64,000 nt of DNA, from assembly GCF_014201115.1 (NCBI RefSeq), contig NZ_JACHDO010000001.1, forward strand, positions 1,488,001-1,552,000, written 5' to 3'. The DNA comes from Nocardiopsis metallicus. Lineage in GTDB: Bacteria; Actinomycetota; Actinomycetes; Streptosporangiales; Streptosporangiaceae. The notes below the pieces were generated by a model. The model ran no database searches. It was not told the origin of the DNA and worked only from the letters and a program-made list of their open reading frames with translations. Both the position numbers and the translations under genes were made by a program. Shown here piece by piece: positions 1 through 7,716 of this stretch; within the stretch, counting starts at the first letter, position 1; each line of letters begins with the position of its first letter.

Positions 1-641
1 ACGTCGACCGCGATCAGCGGGTCGGCCCCCGCCATCCGAGCGGCTTGGAGGAGGGACAGGCCCACTCCGCCCAGCCCCAGCACCAGGGCGGACTGGCCCG
101 CCCGCAGCTTGGCGGCGTTGTTGACGGCGCCCCATCCGGTGAGCGCCGCGCAGCCCAGCATCGCCGCGACCGCCAGGTCGACCCCGTCCGGCAGCGGGAC
201 GAGAGCACCGACCGGGACGACCGTGGCCTCGGCGAAGGCGCCGGTGTTCAGTCCCGGGTGTACCGGGGTGCCGTCGGTGAGCTCGGCGTAGGGGGTGAGC
301 ATGCGGTCGAGGGCGTGCTCGCACAGGTGGGGTTCGCCCTGTTCGCAGAACCAGCACGCGCGGCAGGGCGGCGCCCAGTTCAGGATGACCTGCTGGCCCG
401 GCATCACCTCGGTCACACCGGGGCCGACCGCCTCGACGGTGCCCGTGCCCTCGTGGCCCAGGACCGCGGGCAGGGGCTGGGCCAGCGTCCCGTTCGACAG
501 GGAGAGATCGGAGTGGCACACGCCGGCCGCGACCATCCGGACCCGGACCTGGCCCGGGCCGGGGTCGGGCAGGACGACGTCGCGGATCTCGGGGGGAGCG
601 TCGGTCTCGTGGAAGACGGCTGCCTTGACGGTCGTACTCAT
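1..641 (-). CDS. Zinc-dependent alcohol dehydrogenase, partial (C-terminus outside window)
   Basis: The reverse strand from ATG at 641 encodes at least 213 residues of a medium-chain alcohol dehydrogenase, cut by the window start. Catalytic-zinc ligands are seen as C42-H43 in VCHSD and H63-E64 in GHEGTG. The structural-zinc loop has C93, C96, C99 and C107. A Rossmann motif GLGGVG (189-194) is followed by an acidic residue in AVDV, as in NAD-dependent members. A GGAG ribosome site lies about 9 bases before the start. The protein probably oxidises an alcohol or reduces an aldehyde; the substrate is unknown. It is transcribed away from the dimethylargininase gene across a 249-bp gap that must hold both promoters. 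Confidence 0.88.
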   Translation of the reverse strand, partial: MSTTVKAAVFHETDAPPEIRDVVLPDPGPGQVRVRMVAAGVCHSDLSLSNGTLAQPLPAVLGHEGTGTVEAVGPGVTEVMPGQQVILNWAPPCRACWFCEQGEPHLCEHALDRMLTPYAELTDGTPVHPGLNTGAFAEATVVPVGALVPLPDGVDLAVAAMLGCAALTGWGAVNNAAKLRAGQSALVLGLGGVGLSLLQAARMAGADPLIAVD

Positions 642-890
642 GAGGAGGTCTCCAATCGCGGAACTGCGGAGACCTTAGCAATACCGGCCGGTCGGTCGGT
701 GGTGCGGGGCGCCCTCCGCCAGGCAGGGCCGCACGGTTTCGGCGGACATTGGTCGACTTTATGCAAAAGCTTATATTGGCGGGCCTTCAGTGCGGGTATC
801 TCACTTTTGTCCGCCGGATAACGCGGTGTGGTAAATGCCTGTACCACTGCGGGCCGTACGGCCTCCGGTGCACCTCAACGGGGAGGTTTC

Positions 891-1727
891 ATGGCTCGAC
901 CTGTCGACTCGGCGGCCGCGGTGACACCGCGGCACTACCTGATGTGCAGACCCACCTACTTCGCGGTGGAATACGCGATCAATCCGTGGATGGATCCGGC
1001 GGCGGGCGTCGACCGGGCGCGCGCCGTCCGTCAGTGGGAGGGGCTGCGGGACCTGTACCGGTCCCTGGGTCACAGGGTCAGCGAGATCGCGCCGATCGAG
1101 GGGCTGCCCGACATGGTCTTCGCGGCCAACGGCGCACTGGTCGTGGACGGGCGCGTCTACGGTGCCCGGTTCGCCAGTGCCGAACGCACCCCGGAGGGCC
1201 CGGCCTACCTGGACTGGTTCCGCAAGGCGGGCTACACCGAGGTCCGGGAGCCCAAGCACGTCAACGAGGGCGAGGGCGACTTCATCACCCTCGACGACGT
1301 GGTCCTGGCCGCCACCGGGTTCCGTACCGAGGCCGCCGCCCACCAGGAGGCCGAGCGTCTCCTGGGCCGCCCGGTCGTCACCCTGCAGCTGGTCGACCCG
1401 CGCTTCTACCACCTGGACACCGCGCTGTTCGCACTCTCCGGCGACCAGGTCGCCTACTACCCCGGCGCATTCTCCGAGGGCAGCTGCAGGGTGCTGCGCG
1501 CCCTGTACCCCGACGCGCTCCTGGCCACGGAGGAGGACGCGGCGGTGCTCGGGCTCAACGCGGTCTGCGACGGCCGCAACGTGGTCATCGCCGCCGAGGC
1601 GACCGCGCTCGCCGGGCGGCTGCGCGCTCTGGGCTTGGAGGTCCACCCCGTGGAGCTCGACGAACTGCGTAAGGCCGGCGGCGGGGCCAAGTGCTGCACC
1701 CTCGAGCTGAGGGGCGCATCGGAGTGA
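891..1727 (+). CDS. ddaH: Dimethylargininase-like amidinohydrolase (DDAH family)
   Basis: A 278-residue protein of the guanidine-modifying (pentein) superfamily. Family features seen: the LPDMVFAANGAL block (72-83) that holds the substrate Asp and Asn, the HVNEGEGDF block (123-131), the catalytic His in FYHLDTALF (H174), and a C-terminal nucleophile in GGGAKCCTLELR (C268 or C269; a Cys pair is present). Established members hydrolyse N-omega-methylated arginines to citrulline plus methylamine. A related deiminase specificity cannot be excluded. The ATG at 891 is chosen over an upstream in-frame GTG at 828 because GGGAGG lies just before it. The ureohydrolase and decarboxylase downstream make an arginine-type nitrogen role plausible. 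Confidence 0.82.
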   Translation: MARPVDSAAAVTPRHYLMCRPTYFAVEYAINPWMDPAAGVDRARAVRQWEGLRDLYRSLGHRVSEIAPIEGLPDMVFAANGALVVDGRVYGARFASAERTPEGPAYLDWFRKAGYTEVREPKHVNEGEGDFITLDDVVLAATGFRTEAAAHQEAERLLGRPVVTLQLVDPRFYHLDTALFALSGDQVAYYPGAFSEGSCRVLRALYPDALLATEEDAAVLGLNAVCDGRNVVIAAEATALAGRLRALGLEVHPVELDELRKAGGGAKCCTLELRGASE

Positions 1728-1733
1728 CAAACC

Positions 1734-1773
1734 GCGGGCGGGTTCCGCGCACCCCCGTGCGGAATCCGCCCGC
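1734..1773 (+). terminator. Hairpin terminator after ddaH
   Basis: Arms 1734-1748 and 1759-1773 pair over 15 bases with one G-T wobble around a 10-base loop, starting 7 bases after the ddaH stop. No long T run follows, which is common in actinomycete terminators. Confidence 0.75.
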
Positions 1774-1918
1774 CTAAACAACTCTGGGTGTGGGATGCGC
1801 CACGTTCCGAATTCGCCTCGGTCGCGGCCCCACAGGTCACGTACACCGGGGTGCCGAACCCGTGGATCGGACGGGGAAACTCATGTCCGGCGGCCTCTGG
1901 CCAAAGCCGCCGATCCCA

Positions 1919-2392
1919 CTAGCTTGGCGTTTAACCTCGAGCCCGCGCTCAGAGCAGGTCAGTCAGATGTGGTGGGCTTATTTGCGCCGGTTCGACATCG
2001 AGCACACCTTCCGCTTCCTCAAACAGTCGTTGGGGTGGAACGCACCCCGGCTACGGGACCCGCGATCGGCGGACCGGTGGTCCTGGCTGGTCGTGGTGGC
2101 CTATACCCAGCTACGTCTGGCCCGGTTGTTGGCGCGTCAGGTCAGATTGCCCTGGCATCGGCTGGTGGAAGCGGACCGGATGAGTCCGGCGCGGGTGCGT
2201 CGGGGGTTTCGGTACATTCGCGCTGACCTGCCGGTGTGTGTGGGTGCACCGAAATCCTGCGGGCCTGGTCCGGGGCGTCCGGTGGGGAGCCAGAACAAGC
2301 GTCCAGCTCCCCGATACGGGGTTCCCAAGAAGAACAAAACGGGCACTAGGGGGCACCCCGGAGCCAAGCAAGCAGGTTAAACGCCAAGCTAG
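1919..2392 (+). mobile_element. Internally deleted insertion sequence with CTAG flanks and perfect inverted ends
   Basis: CTAGCTTGGCGTTTAACCT at 1919-1937 recurs inverted at 2374-2392. If CTAG (1919-1922 and 2389-2392) is the duplicated target, the element ends are 15-bp perfect inverted repeats. Between them lies only the C-terminal part of a transposase, so this is a deletion remnant of about 470 bp with both ends intact. A full-length copy elsewhere could still mobilise it. Its right end stops 12 bases before the TetR start codon. Confidence 0.82.
1967..2380 (+). pseudogene. Transposase remnant, C-terminal part only
   Basis: From residue MWWAYLRR onward the frame reads like the C-terminal part of an actinomycete IS4-like putative transposase: the RRFDIEHTFRFLKQ segment carries the family's late catalytic Glu, followed by LRDPRSADRWSWLV and a basic tail with GRPVGSQNKRPAPRYG. 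The N-terminal part with the earlier catalytic Asp residues is missing, so the product cannot be active. The frame continues upstream without recognisable similarity. Exact family assignment is from memory of related proteins, not from a search. Confidence 0.72.
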
Positions 2393-2403
2393 GGTCGGTT
2401 TCC

Positions 2404-3027
2404 GTGAAGACCAAACAGCGCAGACTTCCACGTCATGTCAGGGAACGACAGCTGATCGACGCCGCCGTCACAGCGTTCTCCCGTGGTGACTACCACACGG
2501 TCAGCGTTGAGGAGATCGCCGAGGTCGCCGGGACGTCCAAGCCGACGGTGTACCACTACCTGGGTTCGAAGGAAGGGATCTTCACCGCCTGCGTGCGCAG
2601 GGAGATGGAACGGCTCGTCGAGACCATCCGGGCCGCCGTGCACGACCCCGCCGCCCCGCTCGGCGACGACCCGCTGCACCGCGGGATGCAGGCCTTCTTC
2701 ACCTTCGTGGTGGACAACCAGGAGAGCTGGACCGTTCTGTACCGGCGCGCGGCCGTGCAGGGAGAGCCCTTCGCGGGCGAGACCACCCGCATGCGCGACC
2801 GCGTCACCGAGGAGATGGCCGAGCTCATCACCGCCTGCACCAGCGGGGACTTCGGCGCCCTCGACCCCAGGGACGCCCAACTGCTGGCCCGGGTCGCGGT
2901 GAGCACCGCGGACGCCTTCGTGGACTGGCTGCTGGAGAACCCGGACGAGACCCCCGACACCATGGCCGGACACGTCACCGAACTGACCTGGTCCCATCTG
3001 AGAGCGCGTCGCCCGGCCGGGGTCTGA
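2404..3027 (+). CDS. TetR-family transcriptional regulator
   Basis: A 207-residue repressor-type protein. The N-terminal DNA-binding domain is seen around residues 33-58, with the VEEIAEVAGTSKPTVYHYLG helix-turn-helix followed by SKEGIF. The rest is the variable ligand-binding and dimer domain. GTG at 2404 is the only start after the in-frame stop at 2347 that keeps the domain. No clear ribosome site precedes it, because the IS remnant ends 12 bases upstream. The native promoter and translation start region may therefore have been displaced. It converges on the broken aldehyde dehydrogenase gene and may once have controlled it. Confidence 0.85.
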   Translation: MKTKQRRLPRHVRERQLIDAAVTAFSRGDYHTVSVEEIAEVAGTSKPTVYHYLGSKEGIFTACVRREMERLVETIRAAVHDPAAPLGDDPLHRGMQAFFTFVVDNQESWTVLYRRAAVQGEPFAGETTRMRDRVTEEMAELITACTSGDFGALDPRDAQLLARVAVSTADAFVDWLLENPDETPDTMAGHVTELTWSHLRARRPAGV

Positions 3028-4044
3028 ACCGGCCCGGCCGGGCAGCCGGACGCTAGTCCAGGGAGCTCATCACGTGCTTGACGCGCGTGTAGTCCTCCAG
3101 GCTGTAGGCGGACAGGTCCTTGCCGTAACCCGAACGCTTGAACCCGCCGTGCGGCATCTCCGACAGCAGGTCGCCGTGGGTGTTCACCCACACCGCACCG
3201 AAGTCCAGTCCGCCGGAGACCCGCAGCGCACGCGCGTGGTCGCGGGTCCACACCGAGGACGCCAGGCCCTGCTCGACGCCGTTGGCCAGCTCCACGGCCT
3301 CGGCCTCGTCGGTGAACCGCTGCACGGTGACCACCGGTCCGAACACCTCCTCCAGGACGATCTCGTCGTCGGCGCGCAGCCCGGAGACGACCGTGGGGGC
3401 CAGGAAGTACCCCCTCTCGCCGACCCGGTGCCCGCCGGTCTCCACCTTCGCGTGCGCGGGCAGGCGCTCCAGCAGCCCGGTGACCCGGGCGAACTGGTCG
3501 GCGTTGTTGAGCGGCCCGAAGTCGCTCGCCTCCGCTGAGGGGCGCCCGGTCACCTGTTCGGCGGCCAGGCGGGACAGCTCGGTGACGAACGCGTCGTGGA
3601 CGGAGTCGTGCACGATCACGCGGGTGGCGGCGGTGCAGTCCTGCCCGGCGTTGAGGAAGCCCGCCGCGACCACTCCGGCGGCGCTGTCGGCCACGTCGGC
3701 GTCGTCGAAGACCAGCACCGGGGCGTTGCCGCCCAGCTCCAGGTGCAGGCGCTTGAGGTCGTCGGAGGCGCTCTTGGCCACCTGCGCGCCGGCGCGGGTG
3801 GAACCGGTGACCGACACCAGGCGCGCGGCCGGGTGTTCCACCAGGGCGCGTCCGGTGTCGCGGTCGCCCACCACCGTGTTGAGCACGCCCGCGGGCAGTA
3901 CCTCGGCGGCGATCTCGGCGAGCAGGACCGTGGTGGTCGGCGTGGACTCGGCGGGCTTGAGCACCACGGTGTTGCCCGCGGCCAGCACCGGACTGATCTT
4001 CCACACGGCCATCATCGATTTGTTGGGCATGGAAATCCGGCTTC

Positions 4045-5604
4045 TCACAACCGGGAAAAAACGCTCTGCTCTTTCCTGGTGGTGTAGGCGTAGCCATCGG
4101 CCCTCTGGAGCAACCGAACATGCCGGTGGCTGATGCCCTGAACGCTGCTCTGGTTGGTGGCGATATTAAAACTTCCGGTGGCGCGTACCGCGACCCGCCC
4201 GATGTATGTACCTGCCTTCTTCCCTCTGGGGACGACGGCACGGACCAGGTCACCGGTGGCGAAGGAGAAGAAGTGCTTGGTGCGGGGTAGCCGGAGCCGG
4301 GGGAACCCGTGTTTGTCGGTTCGGGTGCGGGAATAGGAGCCTCGCCCGGTGCACCCGGCCACCAGGATCGTTTTGACCGTTTGAGTGATGGTGTCGAGCT
4401 TGCCCACGGCCAAGGCGTCCAGGGTGTGGGACTTGGGAAGTTGGTTGCGGGTGCGGTTCCATTTGGTGCGCCCACCCGAGGAAACACGGGTGGGCAATCT
4501 TGCGTCCAGGGCTCGCCAGAGCGCCCGCCGGGTGGTGTTGACGGCAGCGGCGTCACGTAGTGGGGCCTTTGCCTGGGCGAGGATTCGGTTCAGGGTGCGT
4601 GTGTTGGTGACGAACTCTTCGACGGGCTTGTTGTCCTTGGCCTGGTTGCAGGGGATGCAGGCCAGGACCAGGTTGGCGACCCGGTCTGAGCCGCCTCGGG
4701 AACGGGGGTGGACGTGGTCGAGGTTGAGCGGGGTGTTGGTCGCCCCGCAGTAGACGCAGGTGCGGTCGAACTTGGCTAGCAGGTATTCCCGCACCTCGAA
4801 CCCGTGTAGTGTGCCGTGCTGATACTCCAGCCCCTCCAACGGACGTCCTACGGAGAGGGCGTGGGTGTCGAAGGCGACCCGCTCCACATGCACTGCCCGC
4901 ACCGGCGCCCATCGGCTGAGCCGGTCTACCCACGCGATAGTCGTGTCCACCCGGTGCTTCAGGGACGGCGGAAACCACCCCTGAGGGCGGGCGCGGTTGT
5001 CGAACCGAGGTGCCCGGTAGCGCAGGTTCGTGCTCCGGCGCCGACGACGATAGTTTGCGCGCTGGTCGAGCTTCTTCTTGATCCGCGCGCCCCGGTGGTC
5101 AAGCTGGAGGCTGAAGCGACTTCGACGCTCGCCTGCTTGGGTAGTGAACACGGCGATGCCAGTGTGCTTGGAACCCGGATCGATGCCGACTTCGACGCCA
5201 TCGACTTCAGACTCAGCGACGGTGCGGTCTTTGACTCGGATGGTGAACGGGGTGTGGCGGGCGACAACGGCCCGGCCTTTGGTCAGGAGCTTGCGAGCTC
5301 TGGCGGACGGGCAAGGTTGTAACGGGAGGCCGTGTTTGTCGAGGACGAACACGGACGGGTGGGTGGTGCGCACCTCACGGTGCTGCTCCCCGGCCCCGGA
5401 GGGTCCGGGGGTGACGCCACCGGCACCAGGTGAGGTGCTGGTGGTCTCCCCTCGACCATGTTCCACACCGGGTACCGCAATTGCGCGGTGTCCGTGCCCC
5501 GTTTCGTTCCCGATCCGGGGAGTGTCTGCTGGCACGGATTCCAGAGCAGGCCGCTGAGGAAGCACGGCCTGGTGGGTCTGCTGTCCTGTGCGGAACGTAG
5601 CCAT
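4045..5604 (-). CDS. iscB: IscB, RNA-guided HNH/RuvC endonuclease
   Basis: 519 residues from ATG 5604. The domain order is that of IscB: a PLMP-like segment (HGLPLQPCPSARARKLL, 91-107), RuvC-I VGIDPGSKHTG with D142, an arginine-rich bridge helix (YRRRRRSTNLRYR, 185-197), RuvC-II with E241, an HNH module with zinc Cys pairs (C283, C286, C316, C319) and D296-H297, then RuvC-III SHTLDAL with H393 and D396. All nuclease residues are intact. IscB uses an omega RNA to cut DNA beside a TAM and helps retain its element. ATG 5604 has AGGAGG 8 bases upstream. However, residues 1-77 look non-family and overlap the omega-RNA region, so GTG 5373 (442 residues) is a serious alternative start. Confidence 0.93.
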   Translation of the reverse strand: MATFRTGQQTHQAVLPQRPALESVPADTPRIGNETGHGHRAIAVPGVEHGRGETTSTSPGAGGVTPGPSGAGEQHREVRTTHPSVFVLDKHGLPLQPCPSARARKLLTKGRAVVARHTPFTIRVKDRTVAESEVDGVEVGIDPGSKHTGIAVFTTQAGERRSRFSLQLDHRGARIKKKLDQRANYRRRRRSTNLRYRAPRFDNRARPQGWFPPSLKHRVDTTIAWVDRLSRWAPVRAVHVERVAFDTHALSVGRPLEGLEYQHGTLHGFEVREYLLAKFDRTCVYCGATNTPLNLDHVHPRSRGGSDRVANLVLACIPCNQAKDNKPVEEFVTNTRTLNRILAQAKAPLRDAAAVNTTRRALWRALDARLPTRVSSGGRTKWNRTRNQLPKSHTLDALAVGKLDTITQTVKTILVAGCTGRGSYSRTRTDKHGFPRLRLPRTKHFFSFATGDLVRAVVPRGKKAGTYIGRVAVRATGSFNIATNQSSVQGISHRHVRLLQRADGYAYTTRKEQSVFSRL

Positions 5605-5701
5605 CAAGGTCACCTCCTGACAGGTGATGGCTGGGTCTGGTAAAGGCAGCCTTCGATCACGGGGGTTGAAGTCTCGGCCTTCAGGGCCGGGATCCCTTTA
5701 C
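5374..5701 (-). ncRNA. Candidate omega RNA region of the iscB element
   Basis: IscB guide RNAs are known to be encoded directly 5' of iscB, with the guide taken from the sequence outside the element end. Seen here: GTAAAG (5696-5701) can pair with CTTTAC (5640-5645) as an outer stem. Inside it CGGCC/GGCCG form a hairpin (5675-5689). TCACCT/AGGTGA (5610-5627) form another that sequesters the ribosome site. The relative at 12383 keeps all three by compensatory or wobble changes. The 3' limit is unknown; GTG 5373 is taken as a boundary only. The predicted guide is aldehyde dehydrogenase sequence ending at 5702. Confidence 0.6.
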
Positions 5702-5788
5702 CAGCGGGTAGTTCCACGGTGTGATGCCAACGCACACCCCGACCGGCTCGTGGCGGATTAACGAGGTGCCGTTCTCAACGACCATGGT

Positions 5789-6031
5789 CCAACTTCGAGT
5801 CTTAGGCAGGTGAGTGCGCGAGTTGGAAGGGAAACCCGACCTGTCGTTTGCTCACACTTGCCGCACCCATGTTCGAGAGCGTAGCGCCGCAAGACGTCTC
5901 CGCGTGGGTGTTCCCTCACATTGTGCGCACCAGATCAACTGGAAGTCAGTTGCCAATAAGTGGTGTGGGGTATGACTGGGACACGGCTGGACTCCTGAGG
6001 GGATCAGAACGGAGTGGGAGGGGAAGGGGGC
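5789..6031. other. Unassigned gap beside the broken aldehyde dehydrogenase
   Basis: No convincing gene is present. The aldehyde dehydrogenase similarity stops abruptly near 5788, and the stretch to about 6000 is less GC-rich than its surroundings. It may be the trace of another insertion or deletion that removed the 5' end of that gene. I recognise no transposase sequence or clear inverted ends in it. Confidence 0.4.
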
Positions 6032-6063
6032 GGGGGTGCGCGGCGCCGTTGACGCGCACCCCC
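6032..6063 (-). terminator. Terminator after the symporter-ureohydrolase-decarboxylase operon
   Basis: Perfect 10-bp arms GGGGGTGCGC (6032-6041) and GCGCACCCCC (6054-6063) around a 12-base loop, 17 bases beyond the stop codon at 6081. Confidence 0.75.
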
Positions 6064-6080
6064 GGAAAGGACGGCTGAGG

Positions 6081-7712
6081 TCAGCCGTCCAGGTGGGTTG
6101 CGGCGAACAAACCCACGTGCATCGGAAGAACCACCACGCTCGGCCCCGGCTCCGACAGCGCCACCGCCAGGTCCTCCTCGACCCTCTCGGGCGAGGTCAG
6201 GGTGGCCGGAACCCCGAAGGAGGCGGCCAGCGCCACGAAGTCCGGGCGGGTGAGCTCGGTGTGCGTGGCCTCGCCGAAGGCGCCCTGCATGTACTCGCGG
6301 AGGATGCCGTAGCCGCCGTCGTCCACGATCAGCCAGGTCACGTCCAGGTCGTGCTGGCGGGCGGTGGCCAGCTCCGCGATCGAGTACATGGCGCCGCCGT
6401 CACCGGAGACCGCCAGGACCGGGCCGCGGCCGGTCGCCGCCGCGCCCAGCGCCGCCGGGAAGCCGTACCCCAGACCGCCCGAACCCTGGGCGGAGTGCAT
6501 CTGACCGTCGCGCGGGTCCCAGGCCGACCACGCCCAGTAGGCCAGTACGGTCATGTCCCAGAAGCTCGGAGCGTCGTCCGGCAGGGCCGCGCGCACCGAA
6601 GCCAGCAGGGTCTGTTCGGCTGCCAGGTCCTGCCCGACCAGCCTCTTGGCCACCCGCGCCTTGACCCCGGCGACCTCGGCCGCGACCTCCGGGTTCCGGT
6701 CGCGCGGGCTCACCCGCTCGGCCAGGGCGGCCAGGGTCAGCGCCGCGTCGCCGTGGATCCCCAGCGCCGGGACGTTGGCCTCCAGCTTGCCGAGGTCGGC
6801 CTCGACCTGCACCACCCGGCCCTTGGGCGCGAAGGTGTGGTAGTTGCTGGACAGCTCGCCCAGCCCCGAACCCACCACCAGGAGGACGTCGGCGCCCTCC
6901 AGGTAGTCGGTGGTGTGCCGGTCCTCGATCCACGACTGCAGTGAGAGCGGGTGCTCCCACGGGAAGGCGTCCTTACCGCCGAAGGTGGTGGCCACCGGCG
7001 CCTGCAGCGCCTCGGCCAGCTCCAGCAGCGCCTTCTGCCCGCCCGAACGACTCACCCCGCCGCCTGCGAGCACCACCGGACGCCGGGCCTCGTCCAGCAG
7101 CCGGGCCGCCTCGTCGACCATCTCCGCACGCGGCGCCAGCGGCGCGGGCATCGCGTCCACGTCCGTGACCGGCGGCACGACGGTCGGCTCCAGCAGCACG
7201 TCCTGCGGGATCTCCACCAGAACCGGGCCCGCGGGCGCCGCCGCGGCGGTCCGCCAGGCCTCGGCCAGCGCGGACGGGATCTGCGAGGCGTGCCGGACGG
7301 TGACCGCCGACTTCGTGACGTTGGCGAAGCTCGCCGACTGCTCCGGCAGCTCGTGCAGGTAGCCGTGGCGGCCCCCGCCCAGCCCCGCACGCGGGATCTG
7401 GCTGCTGATCACCAGTACCGGGGCGCCGGCCGCCCGCGACTCCTGCAACGAGGCCAGGGTGAGCAGCGCACCGGGTCCGGTGGAGACCAGCAGCGGTGTG
7501 ACCTCCCCGGTCAGCCGGGCGTGCCCGTCGGCGGCGAAGGCCGCGTTGTTCTCCACCCGGCTCGACACGAACCGCAACTCCGGGGCCCGACGCAGCGCGT
7601 CGAACAACCCCAGTGCGTGCTGACCGGGGATGCCGAAGGCCACCCCGGCTCCCAACGCGGTCAGGGTCTCCGTCACCAGGTCACCGCCGTTGCGCGGTGC
7701 GCTCCCACCCAT
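6081..7712 (-). CDS. Thiamine-diphosphate-dependent decarboxylase, possibly 2-ketoarginine decarboxylase (AruI-like)
   Basis: 543 residues with the three-domain layout of the acetolactate synthase/benzoylformate decarboxylase family: a PYR domain with the activating Glu (RVENNAAF, E54), a central domain around 190-330, and a PP domain whose cofactor motif starts at GDGGAMYS (437) and ends DDGGYG (about 463-468). It is the last gene of an operon, 4 bases after the ureohydrolase stop, so translational coupling is likely. Beside a guanidino-type ureohydrolase and a semialdehyde-type dehydrogenase, 2-ketoarginine decarboxylation to 4-guanidinobutyraldehyde is a reasonable inference. Catabolic acetolactate synthase or another 2-oxo acid decarboxylase remains possible. 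Confidence 0.8.
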   Translation of the reverse strand: MGGSAPRNGGDLVTETLTALGAGVAFGIPGQHALGLFDALRRAPELRFVSSRVENNAAFAADGHARLTGEVTPLLVSTGPGALLTLASLQESRAAGAPVLVISSQIPRAGLGGGRHGYLHELPEQSASFANVTKSAVTVRHASQIPSALAEAWRTAAAAPAGPVLVEIPQDVLLEPTVVPPVTDVDAMPAPLAPRAEMVDEAARLLDEARRPVVLAGGGVSRSGGQKALLELAEALQAPVATTFGGKDAFPWEHPLSLQSWIEDRHTTDYLEGADVLLVVGSGLGELSSNYHTFAPKGRVVQVEADLGKLEANVPALGIHGDAALTLAALAERVSPRDRNPEVAAEVAGVKARVAKRLVGQDLAAEQTLLASVRAALPDDAPSFWDMTVLAYWAWSAWDPRDGQMHSAQGSGGLGYGFPAALGAAATGRGPVLAVSGDGGAMYSIAELATARQHDLDVTWLIVDDGGYGILREYMQGAFGEATHTELTRPDFVALAASFGVPATLTSPERVEEDLAVALSEPGPSVVVLPMHVGLFAATHLDG

Positions 7713-7716
7713 GTGT

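Larger units (their letters stand above)
4016..5701 (-). mobile_element. IscB-encoding IS200/IS605-type element without tnpA
   Basis: The boundaries follow from the interrupted aldehyde dehydrogenase frame: ...CCGCTG up to 5702, the element from GTAAAGGG (5701) to ...AAATCG (4016), then ATGATGGCC. One base of ambiguity exists because G borders both ends. No target duplication is present, as in IS200/IS605-type single-strand transposition. Contents in order are a structured 5' region (candidate omega RNA), iscB, and a short tail. No transposase is present, so movement would need TnpA in trans. The homologous ends of the 12383-12829 element support both limits. On the opposite strand the flank reads TCAT immediately before the element. 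Confidence 0.85.
3053..5788 (-). pseudogene. Aldehyde dehydrogenase gene, split by the iscB element and lacking its N-terminus
   Basis: Bases 3053-4015 encode the C-terminal part from MMAVWKISPVLAAGNTVVLK to the stop. It includes the catalytic Glu (LELGGNAP) and Cys (LNAGQDCT). Across the element, bases 5702 to about 5788 encode ENGTSLIRHEPVGVCVGITPWNYPL in the same direction. Joining the two restores the canonical NYPL-MMAVWK sequence without losing a base. Further upstream no aldehyde dehydrogenase sequence is recognisable, so roughly 130 N-terminal residues are missing too. The family resembles gamma-aminobutyraldehyde or guanidinobutyraldehyde dehydrogenases. The first ATG in the 3' fragment (4048 or 4030) lies in element DNA, and any product would lack much of the coenzyme domain. 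Confidence 0.9.

Noticed and set aside
1790..1966. N-terminal part of the open frame leading into the transposase remnant
   Set aside because: No similarity before residue MWWAYL, and the IS left end lies inside it; the reading is accidental.
2556..4556. Long reverse frame spanning TetR, aldehyde dehydrogenase and iscB ends
   Set aside because: It runs across unrelated genes in the wrong frame and is rich in Arg/Pro/Gly; no motif is present.
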